A stretch of DNA of 64,000 bases from contig NZ_QLLY01000011.1 of assembly GCF_003259365.1 (NCBI RefSeq), positions 189,680 to 253,679 on the forward strand, written 5' to 3'. Under the pieces are notes generated by a model. It was not told the DNA's origin. It searched no databases and saw only the letters and a program-made list of their open reading frames with translations. The position numbers and the translations under genes are program-made. The DNA is from Streptomyces sp. PsTaAH-137 (GTDB lineage: Bacteria > Actinomycetota > Actinomycetes > Streptomycetales > Streptomycetaceae). This document shows, piece by piece, positions 42,956-51,611 of the stretch. Every line of letters starts with the position of its first letter. Position 1 is the first letter of the stretch.

Positions 42956-43828
42956 GTGACGGACGCCTTGACTGACATCACACGCGTCGGAGTGGTGGGC
43001 TGTGGCCAGATGGGCGCCGGCATCGCGGAGGTCTGCGCCCGCAGCGGCCTCGACGTGATGGTCGCGGAGACCACCGGCGAGGCCCTGGAGATCGGCCGCA
43101 CCCGGCTGCTCAACTCCCTCGCGAAGGCGGCCGAGCGCGGCAAGATCACCGAGACGGAGCTGGCGGAGACGCAGGCCCGGCTGACCTTCACCACGGATCT
43201 GGGCGAGTTCGCCGACCGCGACCTCACCATCGAGGCCGTCGTGGAGAACGAGCAGGTCAAGACGGAGATCTTCCAGGTCCTCGACCAGGTCGTGACCCGC
43301 CCCGACGCGATCCTCGCCTCGAACACCTCCTCCATCCCGCTGGTGAAGCTGGCCGTGGCGACGTCCCGCCCGGACCATGTCATCGGCATCCACTTCTTCA
43401 ACCCGGCCCCGGTGCAGAAGCTCGTCGAGCTGATCCCGGCCCTGACCACGTCCGAGGGCACGATCAGCCGCGCCCAGGCGCTGGTCGAGAAGATCCTCGG
43501 CAAGCACGCGATCCGCGCCCAGGACCGCTCGGGCTTCGTGGTGAACGCGCTGCTGGTGCCGTACCTCCTCTCCTCCATCCGCATGTTCGAGTCGGGCATC
43601 GCCAGCCGCGAGGACATCGACAACGGCATGGAGCTGGGCTGCGCCCACCCGATGGGCCCGCTCAAGCTGTCCGACCTGATCGGCCTCGACACGATCGTCT
43701 CCATCGCGGACTCGATGTACGCCGAGTACAAGGAGCCGCTGTACGCCGCTCCCCCGCTGCTCCAGCGGATGGTCGACGCGGGCCGGCTCGGCCGGAAGTC
43801 CGGATCGGGCTTCTACACGTACGTGTAG
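42956..43828 (+). CDS. 3-hydroxybutyryl-CoA dehydrogenase
   Basis: 290 aa, single-domain HBDH size. N-terminal NAD motif GVVGCGQMGAGIAEV, then IEAVVENEQVK, SNTSSIP with the substrate Ser, GIHFFNPAPVQKLVEL with the catalytic His, and the C-terminal DIDNGMELGCAHPMGPLKLSDLIGLD. It oxidises or makes (S)-3-hydroxybutyryl-CoA for butyrate/PHB-type or ethylmalonyl-CoA metabolism; no pathway partner is adjacent. GTG start with AAAGG about 8 nt upstream. A UUCG-loop terminator follows. Confidence 0.93.
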   Translation: MTDALTDITRVGVVGCGQMGAGIAEVCARSGLDVMVAETTGEALEIGRTRLLNSLAKAAERGKITETELAETQARLTFTTDLGEFADRDLTIEAVVENEQVKTEIFQVLDQVVTRPDAILASNTSSIPLVKLAVATSRPDHVIGIHFFNPAPVQKLVELIPALTTSEGTISRAQALVEKILGKHAIRAQDRSGFVVNALLVPYLLSSIRMFESGIASREDIDNGMELGCAHPMGPLKLSDLIGLDTIVSIADSMYAEYKEPLYAAPPLLQRMVDAGRLGRKSGSGFYTYV

Positions 43829-43879
43829 TTCCCGTCCGGGTGGCTCCCCACGCGGGGATCACTCAGCGTATTCGTACGG

Positions 43880-43911
43880 CGGGCCCGGTGTTCTTCGGAA
43901 CACCGGGCCCG
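43880..43911 (+). terminator. Terminator with cUUCGg tetraloop
   Basis: A 14-bp perfect stem (43880-43893 with 43898-43911) closed by C-TTCG-G, an extra-stable tetraloop, lies 52 nt past the dehydrogenase stop, followed by TTCGTTTC. Confidence 0.85.
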
Positions 43912-44042
43912 TTCGTTTCGCACGGGGTGCGTGCGCCTGACTCGCATATGCCCATCGCACACGCTCCCGCCGCGCCCACCAGGCGAGTTGACTTCCGTTG
44001 CGCACAACTAGGGATGTGACGACTACGGAAAGGAGCGGACTG

Positions 44043-44300
44043 GTGACCACCGACCCGGAGCATCCCGTGGTCTCGGAAGAATTCGCAGAGTTACGCCGCG
44101 TCTTCGAGGTCGGACTGACCCGCATCGACGGTGAACTGGCCCTGCTGGCCCACCGCGACGACCAGAACGTCAAGGATCAGGACGACCTCAACGCGCGGAT
44201 CACCGCGTTGGAACACGCACGCTGGCCCCTGCCCACGGTCGCCGCACTGGCGGCGGTCGGAGCCCTCGCCATCGCGGTGTGGCAGGCGCTCGGGCACTAG
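44043..44300 (+). CDS. Small coiled-coil protein with C-terminal membrane anchor
   Basis: 85 aa. Residues about 10-60 are charged and helical, with heptad-like hydrophobics (FAELRRVFEVGLTRIDGELALL, DDLNARITALE). Residues 63-82 are one hydrophobic helix, so the protein is tail-anchored. Unknown function. GTG 44043 is 7 nt after GGAG; earlier in-frame starts lack this. TTGACT (43988-43993) and TAGGGA may be promoter elements. Confidence 0.65.
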   Translation: MTTDPEHPVVSEEFAELRRVFEVGLTRIDGELALLAHRDDQNVKDQDDLNARITALEHARWPLPTVAALAAVGALAIAVWQALGH

Positions 44301-44323
44301 GGGCCTGCCACGGCGGGAAAAGC

Positions 44324-44854
44324 TCAGCCGAGCCTGAGTTGGTGGAGCAGCAACAAGGCGGCCGCCATGTTGGCGGCCGGGACCTCGCCTCGGGCGAGCA
44401 TGTCGGGGACGAGTTTGAGCGGGACCCATTCCCTGCGGTCCGACTCGAAATCGTCCTGGGGGTGGCCGATGTACGTCGCTTCGTCGGTCCAGTAGATGTG
44501 GTGCCGGGCGTCCGTCAGACCGTTGCACGGTTCGACGCTCATCAGGTGCCGCAGCGGTCCCGGCCGCCAGCCGGTCTCCTCCTCCAGTTCTCGGGCGGCC
44601 GCGTACGCGATGTCCTCGCCGTCCTCGACGACGCCTGCGGCGAGCTCCCAGCCCCAGCTGTCGGTGATGAAGCGGTGCCTCCACAGCAGGAGCACCTCGT
44701 CCGCGTCGTTGACCACCGTCGCGACCGCCACCGGGCGCAGCCGGATCAGGAAGTGGTCGAGGTGCGCGCCGTTCGGTAGTTCGACATCTGCCAGGTTGAC
44801 GCTGAACCACCGGTTTTCATACACAGTTTGTTCGTTCTGTTTCGTCCACTGCAC
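44324..44854 (-). CDS. Nudix hydrolase
   Basis: 176 aa. The Nudix box GVVEDGEDIAYAAARELEEETGW (G-x5-E-x7-REUxEExGU) is complete. Flanks resemble ADP-ribose pyrophosphatase-like members (RPVAVATVVNDADEVLLLWRHRF). It hydrolyses a nucleoside diphosphate linked to another moiety. It lies 73 nt downstream of the TPR-type regulator gene on the same strand. Confidence 0.92.
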   Translation of the reverse strand: MQWTKQNEQTVYENRWFSVNLADVELPNGAHLDHFLIRLRPVAVATVVNDADEVLLLWRHRFITDSWGWELAAGVVEDGEDIAYAAARELEEETGWRPGPLRHLMSVEPCNGLTDARHHIYWTDEATYIGHPQDDFESDRREWVPLKLVPDMLARGEVPAANMAAALLLLHQLRLG

Positions 44855-44927
44855 GGTTCTGCCACCTTCCGTCGAGTTGATGGCAATATCGCAGCAGTGG
44901 GCGTGGTCGAGCGCCCCGCGAAAGGGC

Positions 44928-46268
44928 TCAGAGCGGTACGCGCAGCGCCCCGTCGATGAGTTCGGCGGCTTCCGCCGTGCCGGCGCAGCCGCTGCGCACC
45001 AGGTGCTCGCGTACCGCCCGGAGCCTGTCGCGCAGCCGCTGGGACTCCATTCCCCTGGCGGCCTCGGCCATCTGCACGGCGGTCTCGACGGCCTGTTCGG
45101 TGTTCCCCTGTCTGAGCTGGATCTGGCTGAGGACGGCGAGCCGGTGGACGCGGCCGCGGTCGTGCGCGGGCGTGTGCACAGCCTCGGTGGCGTGCTCCTT
45201 GGCGCCGGCGTAGTCGCCGAGGCTCAACAGGGCTTCCGCCACCTGTACGTTGACGAACCCCGGCTGGACGTACCCCGTCTCGTCCGGCTCGTGACCGCGC
45301 CGGATCCGGTCGGCCGCGGACTCGGCACGCCGGATGCACTCCAGGGCGCTGGTGCCGTCGCCGAGGTGGGCGTACGCCTTGGCCTGCATCGCGTAGAGGT
45401 CCGATGCCAGGGCGGGGGTGATGTGCCGGCCCGCCGCCCGCAGCGCGGCCTCCGCGAAGGCGACCGCCTGCCGGTACTCGCGCATGTGCAGCGACTGGTT
45501 GACCAGCAGCGCTATGACGTAGGCGCCGAGGCCGCGGTCCGCGCTCGCCTTGGCGAGCCGCAGGGCCTGGTGGAAGTAGCGCTGGGCGAGCCCGTGCGCG
45601 TCGGAGTCGTAGGCGCAGATGCCCGCGATGGCCACCAGTCCGCCGGTGGCCCGGTGCAGATCGCGTCCCGTCTCGTCCGTGTAGCTGCCGCGCAGCAGCG
45701 GCGCCGCCTCGGTGTTGAGGAAACCGACGATGCGGACCCTGGTCGCGATGCCGCCCGCCTTGCGGTACATCTGCTCGTAGTGCGTACGGGCCGAGCGCAT
45801 CAGCTCCAGGTCGGCGAGGCTGACCTGGTGGCGGCCGCCGCGCGAGACGTCGGTGTCCTCCGGCGGGTTCTCCCACTCCCACACCGGCATCACGGCCGGG
45901 GTGCCGGTGACCGCGGGGGCGTCCAGGATGTGCCGGCGCTGCTGCTGGTCCGAGCGCCACAGCGCGGTGGCCCGCTCCACGAACCCGGAGAGGGTGCCGT
46001 TGTGCGGGACGGCCGGCTCGCCGGGGATGCCGAGGCCGATGTCGTCGAGGGTGACGTGCCGCTGGAGACGGGCGGCCAGCACCTCGCAGATCAGGTCGGG
46101 CACCTGGCCGCGCGGCCGCTGCCCCTTCAACCACCGCGCCACGGCGGTGTGTTCGTATCTCAGGGCGAGCCCGCGGGCCTTGCCCGCCTGGTTCACATGA
46201 GCGGCGAGGCCCGCGTGGGAGACCCCGGCCTCGTCGAGGATCGCGTCGAGCAGGGTGTTGGGCTGCAT
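44928..46268 (-). CDS. Large regulator with N-terminal HTH-like and TPR-like repeats
   Basis: 446 aa. The N-terminal about 75 residues (LLDAILDEAGVSHAGLAAHVNQ, TAVARWLKGQRPRGQVPDLI) look like a divergent helix-turn-helix as in Streptomyces NsdA-like regulators. The rest is a series of helical hairpins of TPR type (GLAQRYFHQALRLAKASADRG, YAMQAKAYAHLGDGTSALEC, QVAEALLSLGDYAGAKEH). This layout is common in Streptomyces developmental or peptide-responsive regulators. The target and ligand are unknown. ATG 46268 is the first codon giving the family N-terminus. Confidence 0.8.
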   Translation of the reverse strand: MQPNTLLDAILDEAGVSHAGLAAHVNQAGKARGLALRYEHTAVARWLKGQRPRGQVPDLICEVLAARLQRHVTLDDIGLGIPGEPAVPHNGTLSGFVERATALWRSDQQQRRHILDAPAVTGTPAVMPVWEWENPPEDTDVSRGGRHQVSLADLELMRSARTHYEQMYRKAGGIATRVRIVGFLNTEAAPLLRGSYTDETGRDLHRATGGLVAIAGICAYDSDAHGLAQRYFHQALRLAKASADRGLGAYVIALLVNQSLHMREYRQAVAFAEAALRAAGRHITPALASDLYAMQAKAYAHLGDGTSALECIRRAESAADRIRRGHEPDETGYVQPGFVNVQVAEALLSLGDYAGAKEHATEAVHTPAHDRGRVHRLAVLSQIQLRQGNTEQAVETAVQMAEAARGMESQRLRDRLRAVREHLVRSGCAGTAEAAELIDGALRVPL

Positions 46269-46457
46269 GGATGCCCTCCGATTGGCTCGGTACGGCCAGC
46301 GTAATGGAGGGGGCTTCACACGGGGTGTGATCGGAATGCCCAACTCCGCCACGAAAGCACTCTGTTGTGGCTGGTTTCCACCCGGTTGACTGAACTGCCT
46401 CGCAAAGAGGCCGGCCGGGCCGCCGGCTCCCCCTCGTACAGCGCGGCGGCCCGCACC

Positions 46458-46510
46458 CGCGCCGTCCGCCCGCCCGTCTGCCCGACACTCCACGGCGGGC
46501 GGACGGCGCG
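46458..46510 (-). terminator. Terminator of SpoIIE phosphatase gene
   Basis: A 17-bp perfect inverted repeat (46458-46474 with 46494-46510) with a 19-nt loop starts 19 nt after the phosphatase stop. Confidence 0.8.
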
Positions 46511-46529
46511 CCCCGGAGAGGCGGTGGTG

Positions 46530-47612
46530 TCAGGGAACCTTGTGCACGGTGCGCCCCAGGGGGTCCCCGTGCTGGACCGGAACGCGCCTGCGGTCGTTGC
46601 GCAGCACCAGCAGCGCCGCGTCGTCGCCGGGCGGGCCACCGATGTGCCGCAGCAGCCGGGCGTACACGGCGTGCACCACGGCGGTCGGCACGACGGTGCC
46701 CGGCCGCAGGACCTCGGCGAGCGCGTCCCCGAACGGGAAGAACCGGCCGCGCGCGTCGCGGGCGTCCTCGATGCCGTCGGTGTGCAGCAGCAGGCCCTCC
46801 CCCGGCAGGATCCGCCCGCACCGCACCGGCGCGAGCTCGGACGGCAGCGGGAACGGTCCGAGGGGCGGCAGCGGATCGCCGCCGGTCAGCTGCTCGGCGC
46901 GGCGCACCGCGCCCGGGCGCAGCAGATACGGCCAGGGGTGACCGCAGTTGAGCGCGTGCACGGCGCCGTCCTGCCGGATCTCCAGGAGCAGGACGGTCAC
47001 GAACTCCTCGGCGAGCGGGTTCTCGGGTTCGCCGCCCCCGGCGGCGGGATGTTCGTCGCGCGAGCGCTGGCGCAGATGCCGGGCGTGGGCGCGCTCCAAC
47101 CGGCGCAGCACACCGCCGAGTTCGCTCTCGTCGTGGGCGGCCTCGCGGAAACTGCCGAGGACGGCGCCGACGGTGGCGAGCGCGGCGAGGCCGTGTCCGC
47201 GGACGTCGCCCATGACGATCCGTACGCCGTGGTCGGTGGCCACGACGTCGTACAGGTCGCCGCCGATGCTGGCCCCGCGGTCGGCGGAGAGCTGGCCCGC
47301 CGCGAGCGCGAGCCCGTCGAGCCGCGGCGGCAGCGGCCGCAGCAGCACGGACTGGGCGGCACCGGCGACCGCCCGCATCTGCCGCAGCTCCCGCAGCAGG
47401 CCGTGGCGGGCGTGGAGTATCAGCCCGGTGCCCACCACGAAGAAGACGGCGCTGCTGACGATCCGCGCGCCCAGGCCGGTCTGCTGGGCGAGCGGGCAGG
47501 CGAACTTGTACGAGATGGCGACGGCGCCCCAGACGGTGGGCAGCCCCAGCATCAGCACCCGCCGGAATCGTCGGGGGTCTCGGATACGCGCCCTGGTCTC
47601 AGAACGAAACAT
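46530..47612 (-). CDS. Membrane-anchored SpoIIE-type PP2C phosphatase
   Basis: 360 aa. Two membrane segments (about 17-35 and 50-68) precede the SpoIIE domain, which has GASIGGDLYDVV, VRIVMGDVRGHGLAA, NCGHPWPYLL and LLLHTDGIEDARD; these carry the metal-binding Asp residues. Such phosphatases act on anti-sigma-factor antagonists (STAS proteins) in stress or developmental switches. No partner STAS or kinase gene is adjacent. A 17-bp tandem direct repeat lies 15-50 bp upstream of ATG 47612. Confidence 0.9.
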   Translation of the reverse strand: MFRSETRARIRDPRRFRRVLMLGLPTVWGAVAISYKFACPLAQQTGLGARIVSSAVFFVVGTGLILHARHGLLRELRQMRAVAGAAQSVLLRPLPPRLDGLALAAGQLSADRGASIGGDLYDVVATDHGVRIVMGDVRGHGLAALATVGAVLGSFREAAHDESELGGVLRRLERAHARHLRQRSRDEHPAAGGGEPENPLAEEFVTVLLLEIRQDGAVHALNCGHPWPYLLRPGAVRRAEQLTGGDPLPPLGPFPLPSELAPVRCGRILPGEGLLLHTDGIEDARDARGRFFPFGDALAEVLRPGTVVPTAVVHAVYARLLRHIGGPPGDDAALLVLRNDRRRVPVQHGDPLGRTVHKVP

Positions 47613-47627
47613 GCCGACGGCCCCTCT

Positions 47628-47662
47628 AAAGGGTGTTGCACACGAAAAGGGTGTTGCACACG
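47628..47662. repeat. Tandem direct repeat upstream of the SpoIIE gene
   Basis: AAAGGGTGTTGCACACG occurs at 47628-47644 and again at 47646-47662 (period 18 bp). Each copy holds the dyad GTGT-TGC-ACAC. The position just upstream of the start codon fits a two-site operator or activator site. Confidence 0.75.
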
Positions 47663-47729
47663 GCCGCAATGATTGTTGCGACCTGCCGTGGCGCGCGGCT
47701 GGGATCACCGCGATACCTCACCCGAACGA

Positions 47730-47767
47730 GTGAGGGGCACACTCAGTGTCCCGGGTGTGCCCCTCAC
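47730..47767 (-). terminator. Terminator of pheST
   Basis: A perfect 13-bp inverted repeat (47730-47742 with 47755-47767) lies 19 nt after the pheT stop on the minus strand. Confidence 0.85.
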
Positions 47768-47786
47768 GGGCTTGCTGCCTGCGCGG

Positions 47787-50309
47787 TTACGCCCCGCGCA
47801 GCACCGCGCCCGCGCTCTCGGCGGCCTGGGCGACCGCGGCGTCGCGGGCGGCGCTGGCCTCCTCGACCGTCAGGGTGCGGTCACCGGCACGGAAGCGCAG
47901 CGCGTACGCGAGGGACTTCTTGCCCTCGCCGAGCTGCTCCGCGTTCTCGTACACGTCGAACAGGCGGATGCCCTCCAGGAGCTCACCGGCGCCGACGCGC
48001 AGGTAGTGCTCCACGGCGGCGGCCGGGACGTCCTTGTCGACGACGAGCGCGACGTCCTGGGTGGCCACCGGGAACGTGGAGATGCGGGGCGCCTCGACGG
48101 CACCGTCGCTCGCCTGCTCCAGGAGGTCCAGGTCCAGCTCCATCGCGCTGGTGCGGGCCGGCAGGCCGAGCGCCTTGACGACGCGCGGGTGCAGCTCACC
48201 GGCGTGACCGGCGAGGGTCTTCACCCCGTCGATGATCACGTACAGCGCGGCGCAGCGGCCCGGGTGCCACGGCTCGTGCTGGTCCTGGTCGACCGCGAGC
48301 TCGACATTGGCCTCCCGCGCGACGACGCGGGCGGCCTCGACGGCGTCGGCCCAGGTCGACGGGTGGCCCTTGCCCCACCAGCCGGCCTGCTCGCGGGCGC
48401 CCGCGAGGACGACGGCGACGCGGCGCGGCTGGGCCGGGAGCGCGCTGGTCAGCTCGGCGATCTCGGCGTCCGTGGGACGGCGGTCGACGGGCAGCCGGAC
48501 GGCCTTGTGCTCGTCGCCGGTCGGCCGGAAGACCAGGCCGGTCTCGAAGAGCGCCAGGTCGTGGCTGCCGCGTCCGTCGTTGCGGCGCAGCGCGCCGAGC
48601 AGGCCCGGCAGCAGCGTCGTACGGAGCGAGGGCTCCTCGTCGGAGAGCGGGTTGACCAGCTCGACGGTGGTGCGGCGCGGGTCGTCGGCGGCCAGGCCCA
48701 GCTGGTCGAGGACGGCCTGCCCGATGAACGGGTAGTTCAGGGCCTCGACGTAGCCGGCGCCGGCGAGCGCGCGGCCGACGCGGCGGTGCACCCGCTGGCG
48801 CTCGGTGAGGCCGCGGCCGGCCGGGGGCTTCGGCAGGGTCGAGGGCAGGTTCTCGTAGCCCTCGAGCCGGATGACCTCTTCGGCCAGGTCGTTCGGGTCG
48901 GTCAGGTCGGGGCGCCAGGACGGCACCGAGACGACCAGCTCGTCCTGCCCGTAGACGTCGCAGCCGACCTCCTGGAGGCGGCGCACGACGGTCTCCCGGC
49001 CGTAGGCCACACCCGCGACCTTGTCCGGGTGGTCGGCCGGGATGGTGAGGGTGCGCGGGGCGCCCGGGGCGATGACCTCGGTGACGCCCTCCTCGGCGGT
49101 GCCGCCCGCGAGCAGCACCAGCAGGTCGACGACGCGCTGGGCGGCGGCCGACGTGGCCTGCGGGTCGACGCCGCGCTCGAAGCGCTTGGCGGCCTCGGAG
49201 GACAGCTTGTGGCGGCGCGCGGCGCGGGCGATCGTGATCGCGTCGAAGTGCGCGGCCTCGATGACGACGTCGGTGGTCCCGGCGCCCTCGGCATCGTCGG
49301 AGGGGTCACCGATCTCGGTGTTGGCGCCGCCCATGACACCGGCGAGGCCGATCGGCCCGCGGTCGTCGGTGATGACCAGGTCCTCGGCGTCGAGCGTGCG
49401 CTTGGTGCCGTCGAGCGTGGTGAGCTTCTCGCCCTGCTCGGCCCGGCGCACGCCGATCGTGCCCTGGACGAGGGAGCGGTCGTACGCGTGCAGGGGCTGG
49501 CCCAGCTCCAGCATCACGTAGTTCGTGACGTCCACGGCGAGCGAGATCGGCCGCATGCCGGCCTTCTGGAGGCGGCGCTGGAGCCAGATCGGCGAGCGGG
49601 CCTCGGGGTGCAGCCCCGTGACGGTGCGGGCGGTGAAGCGGTCGCAGGCGATCGGGTCGGCGACCTTGACCGGGTAGCCGTGCGCGTTCGGCGCGGGGAC
49701 GTCCAGGAGGGCCGGGTCGCGCAGCGGCAGGCCGTAGGCGATGGCGGTCTCGCGGGCGATGCCGCGCAGCGACAGGCAGTAGCCGCGGTCGGGCGTGACG
49801 GCGATGTCCAGGACCTCGTCCACCAGCTCCAGGAGCTCGATGGCGTCGGTGCCGGCCTCGTGCTCCGGCGGCAGCACGATGATGCCGTGCGTGCCGTCGT
49901 CGCCCATGCCCAGCTCGTCGGTGGAGCAGATCATGCCGTGCGAGGTCTTGCCGTACGTCTTGCGCGCGGCGATCGCGAAGCCGCCGGGCAGCTCGGCGCC
50001 GGGCAGCACGACGACGACCTTGTCGCCGACCGCGAAGTTGCGGGCGCCGCAGACGATCTCCTGCGGCTCGCCCGTGCCGTTGGCGGTGCCGACGTCGACG
50101 GTGCAGAACCGGATCGGCTTCTTGAAGCCCTCCAGCTCCTCGATGGTGAGCACCTTGCCGACGACGAGGGGGCCCTTGAGGTCGGCGCCGAGCTGCTCGA
50201 CGGTCTCGACCTCGAGGCCGACGCCGACCAGCTTGGCCTGCACGTCACGGCCGGTCTCGGTGGCGGGGAGATCGACGTACTCCCGCAGCCAGGAAAGCGG
50301 GACCCGCAT
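47787..50309 (-). CDS. pheT: Phenylalanyl-tRNA synthetase beta subunit
   Basis: 840 aa, full length. N-terminal tRNA-binding EMAP-like domain (VVGKVLTIEELEGFKKPIRF), B3/B4 editing domain, B5 domain, catalytic-like core, and C-terminal anticodon-binding FDX domain (ISTFPVATQDVALVVDKDVP). It forms the alpha2-beta2 enzyme with PheS and supplies tRNA binding and proofreading. The ATG shares one base with the pheS stop (TGATG). Confidence 0.96.
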   Translation of the reverse strand: MRVPLSWLREYVDLPATETGRDVQAKLVGVGLEVETVEQLGADLKGPLVVGKVLTIEELEGFKKPIRFCTVDVGTANGTGEPQEIVCGARNFAVGDKVVVVLPGAELPGGFAIAARKTYGKTSHGMICSTDELGMGDDGTHGIIVLPPEHEAGTDAIELLELVDEVLDIAVTPDRGYCLSLRGIARETAIAYGLPLRDPALLDVPAPNAHGYPVKVADPIACDRFTARTVTGLHPEARSPIWLQRRLQKAGMRPISLAVDVTNYVMLELGQPLHAYDRSLVQGTIGVRRAEQGEKLTTLDGTKRTLDAEDLVITDDRGPIGLAGVMGGANTEIGDPSDDAEGAGTTDVVIEAAHFDAITIARAARRHKLSSEAAKRFERGVDPQATSAAAQRVVDLLVLLAGGTAEEGVTEVIAPGAPRTLTIPADHPDKVAGVAYGRETVVRRLQEVGCDVYGQDELVVSVPSWRPDLTDPNDLAEEVIRLEGYENLPSTLPKPPAGRGLTERQRVHRRVGRALAGAGYVEALNYPFIGQAVLDQLGLAADDPRRTTVELVNPLSDEEPSLRTTLLPGLLGALRRNDGRGSHDLALFETGLVFRPTGDEHKAVRLPVDRRPTDAEIAELTSALPAQPRRVAVVLAGAREQAGWWGKGHPSTWADAVEAARVVAREANVELAVDQDQHEPWHPGRCAALYVIIDGVKTLAGHAGELHPRVVKALGLPARTSAMELDLDLLEQASDGAVEAPRISTFPVATQDVALVVDKDVPAAAVEHYLRVGAGELLEGIRLFDVYENAEQLGEGKKSLAYALRFRAGDRTLTVEEASAARDAAVAQAAESAGAVLRGA

Positions 50310-51445
50310 CAGATCTCCATCCCGAACGGCCGGGTGAACCGGACGTCACCCTCGACCATGTCTCGCATGTCTTCGACGTTGTGGCGGAACATCAGCATCC
50401 GCTCGATGCCGAACCCGAAGGCGAATCCGCTGTACTTCTCGGGGTCGACGCCGCACGCGGTGAGCACGCGCGGGTTGACCATGCCGCAGCCGCCCAGCTC
50501 GATCCAGCCCTCGCTGCCGCAGGTGCGGCACGGACGGTCCGGGTTGCCGACGGACTCGCCGCGGCACACGTAGCAGACCATGTCCATCTCGGCGGACGGC
50601 TCGGTGAACGGGAAGTAGTTCGGGCGCAGCCGGGTCTTCATGCCGTCGCCGAAGAGCGCCTGGACCATGTGGTCGAGGGTGCCCTTGAGGTCGGCCATGG
50701 TCAGGCCCTCGTCCACGGCGAGCAGCTCGATCTGGTGGAAGACCGGGGTGTGCGTGGCGTCCAGCTCGTCGGTGCGGTAGACGCGGCCCGGGCAGACGAC
50801 GTAGACCGGCGGCTCCCGGTCGAGCAGCGAGCGGGCCTGCACCGGAGAGGTGTGGGTGCGCAGCACGACGCCGGACTCGTCGCCGACGGTCTTCGCGCGG
50901 CCCTCGGGACCGGCGACGAAGAAGGTGTCCTGCATCTGCCGCGCCGGGTGGTCCGGCGTGAAGTTCAGGGCGTCGAAGTTGAACCACTCGGCCTCGACCT
51001 CGGGGCCCTCGGCGATCTCGTATCCCATGGACACGAAGACGTCCGCGACCCGCTCCATCATGGTCGTCAGCGGGTGGCGGGCACCGGCCGGCGTGCGGTC
51101 GTAGGGCAGCGTGACGTCCACGGCCTCCTCGACCAGGACGCGCGCGTCACGCTCGGCCTCCAGCTCCTCCTGGCGGGCGGCGAGGCCCCGGCCGACGGCG
51201 GCGCGGGCCTGTCCGACGAGCTTTCCGGCCGCAGCCTTGGCCTGCGGGGGCAGCGCGCCGATCTCGCGGTTGGCGAGCGACAGCGGCGACGTGCCGCCGG
51301 TGTGCGCGACCTTGGCCTCCTGAAGCGCGTCGAGCGAGTCCGCGGCGGCGAAGGCGGCGAGCGCCTCGTCCCGGACGCGCTCGATCTCTTCCGGTTTCAG
51401 TGCCTCGACCTCGACAGGGTCGTACGACTTGTTCGGTGCCGACAT
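50309..51445 (-). CDS. pheS: Phenylalanyl-tRNA synthetase alpha subunit
   Basis: 378 aa. N-terminal coiled coil (about 20-110) then the class-II core: HPLTTMMERV, RTHTSPVQARSL (motif 2 region), FHQIELLAVDEGLT, and motif 3 FGFGIERMLM. It makes Phe-tRNA(Phe) with PheT. A CYVCRG...CRTCG pair inserted at about residue 290 suggests a bound zinc, as in other actinobacterial PheS. ATG 51445 gives MSAPNKSYD; upstream frame is not conserved. No Phe-rich leader peptide was found upstream. Confidence 0.96.
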   Translation of the reverse strand: MSAPNKSYDPVEVEALKPEEIERVRDEALAAFAAADSLDALQEAKVAHTGGTSPLSLANREIGALPPQAKAAAGKLVGQARAAVGRGLAARQEELEAERDARVLVEEAVDVTLPYDRTPAGARHPLTTMMERVADVFVSMGYEIAEGPEVEAEWFNFDALNFTPDHPARQMQDTFFVAGPEGRAKTVGDESGVVLRTHTSPVQARSLLDREPPVYVVCPGRVYRTDELDATHTPVFHQIELLAVDEGLTMADLKGTLDHMVQALFGDGMKTRLRPNYFPFTEPSAEMDMVCYVCRGESVGNPDRPCRTCGSEGWIELGGCGMVNPRVLTACGVDPEKYSGFAFGFGIERMLMFRHNVEDMRDMVEGDVRFTRPFGMEI

Positions 51446-51611
51446 CTCTTCCCGTGCTTCCGTTTGTCCCCCAGCTACCACTGGGAGGCCCCTGGCTGAT
51501 GGCCCCGTCTACGACTCGATGACGAATCGTCTCGGACATGGAGACGCAATGTGCCAAAGCACGAGTCTAACGGGGGTGCGGTCTGCGGATGCGCCCGTGG
51601 TGGGCCCGCGC

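Noticed and set aside
51446..51611. Phe-rich leader peptide controlling pheST
   Set aside because: Short frames upstream of pheS contain at most one Phe codon and no convincing terminator, so there is no support for attenuation.
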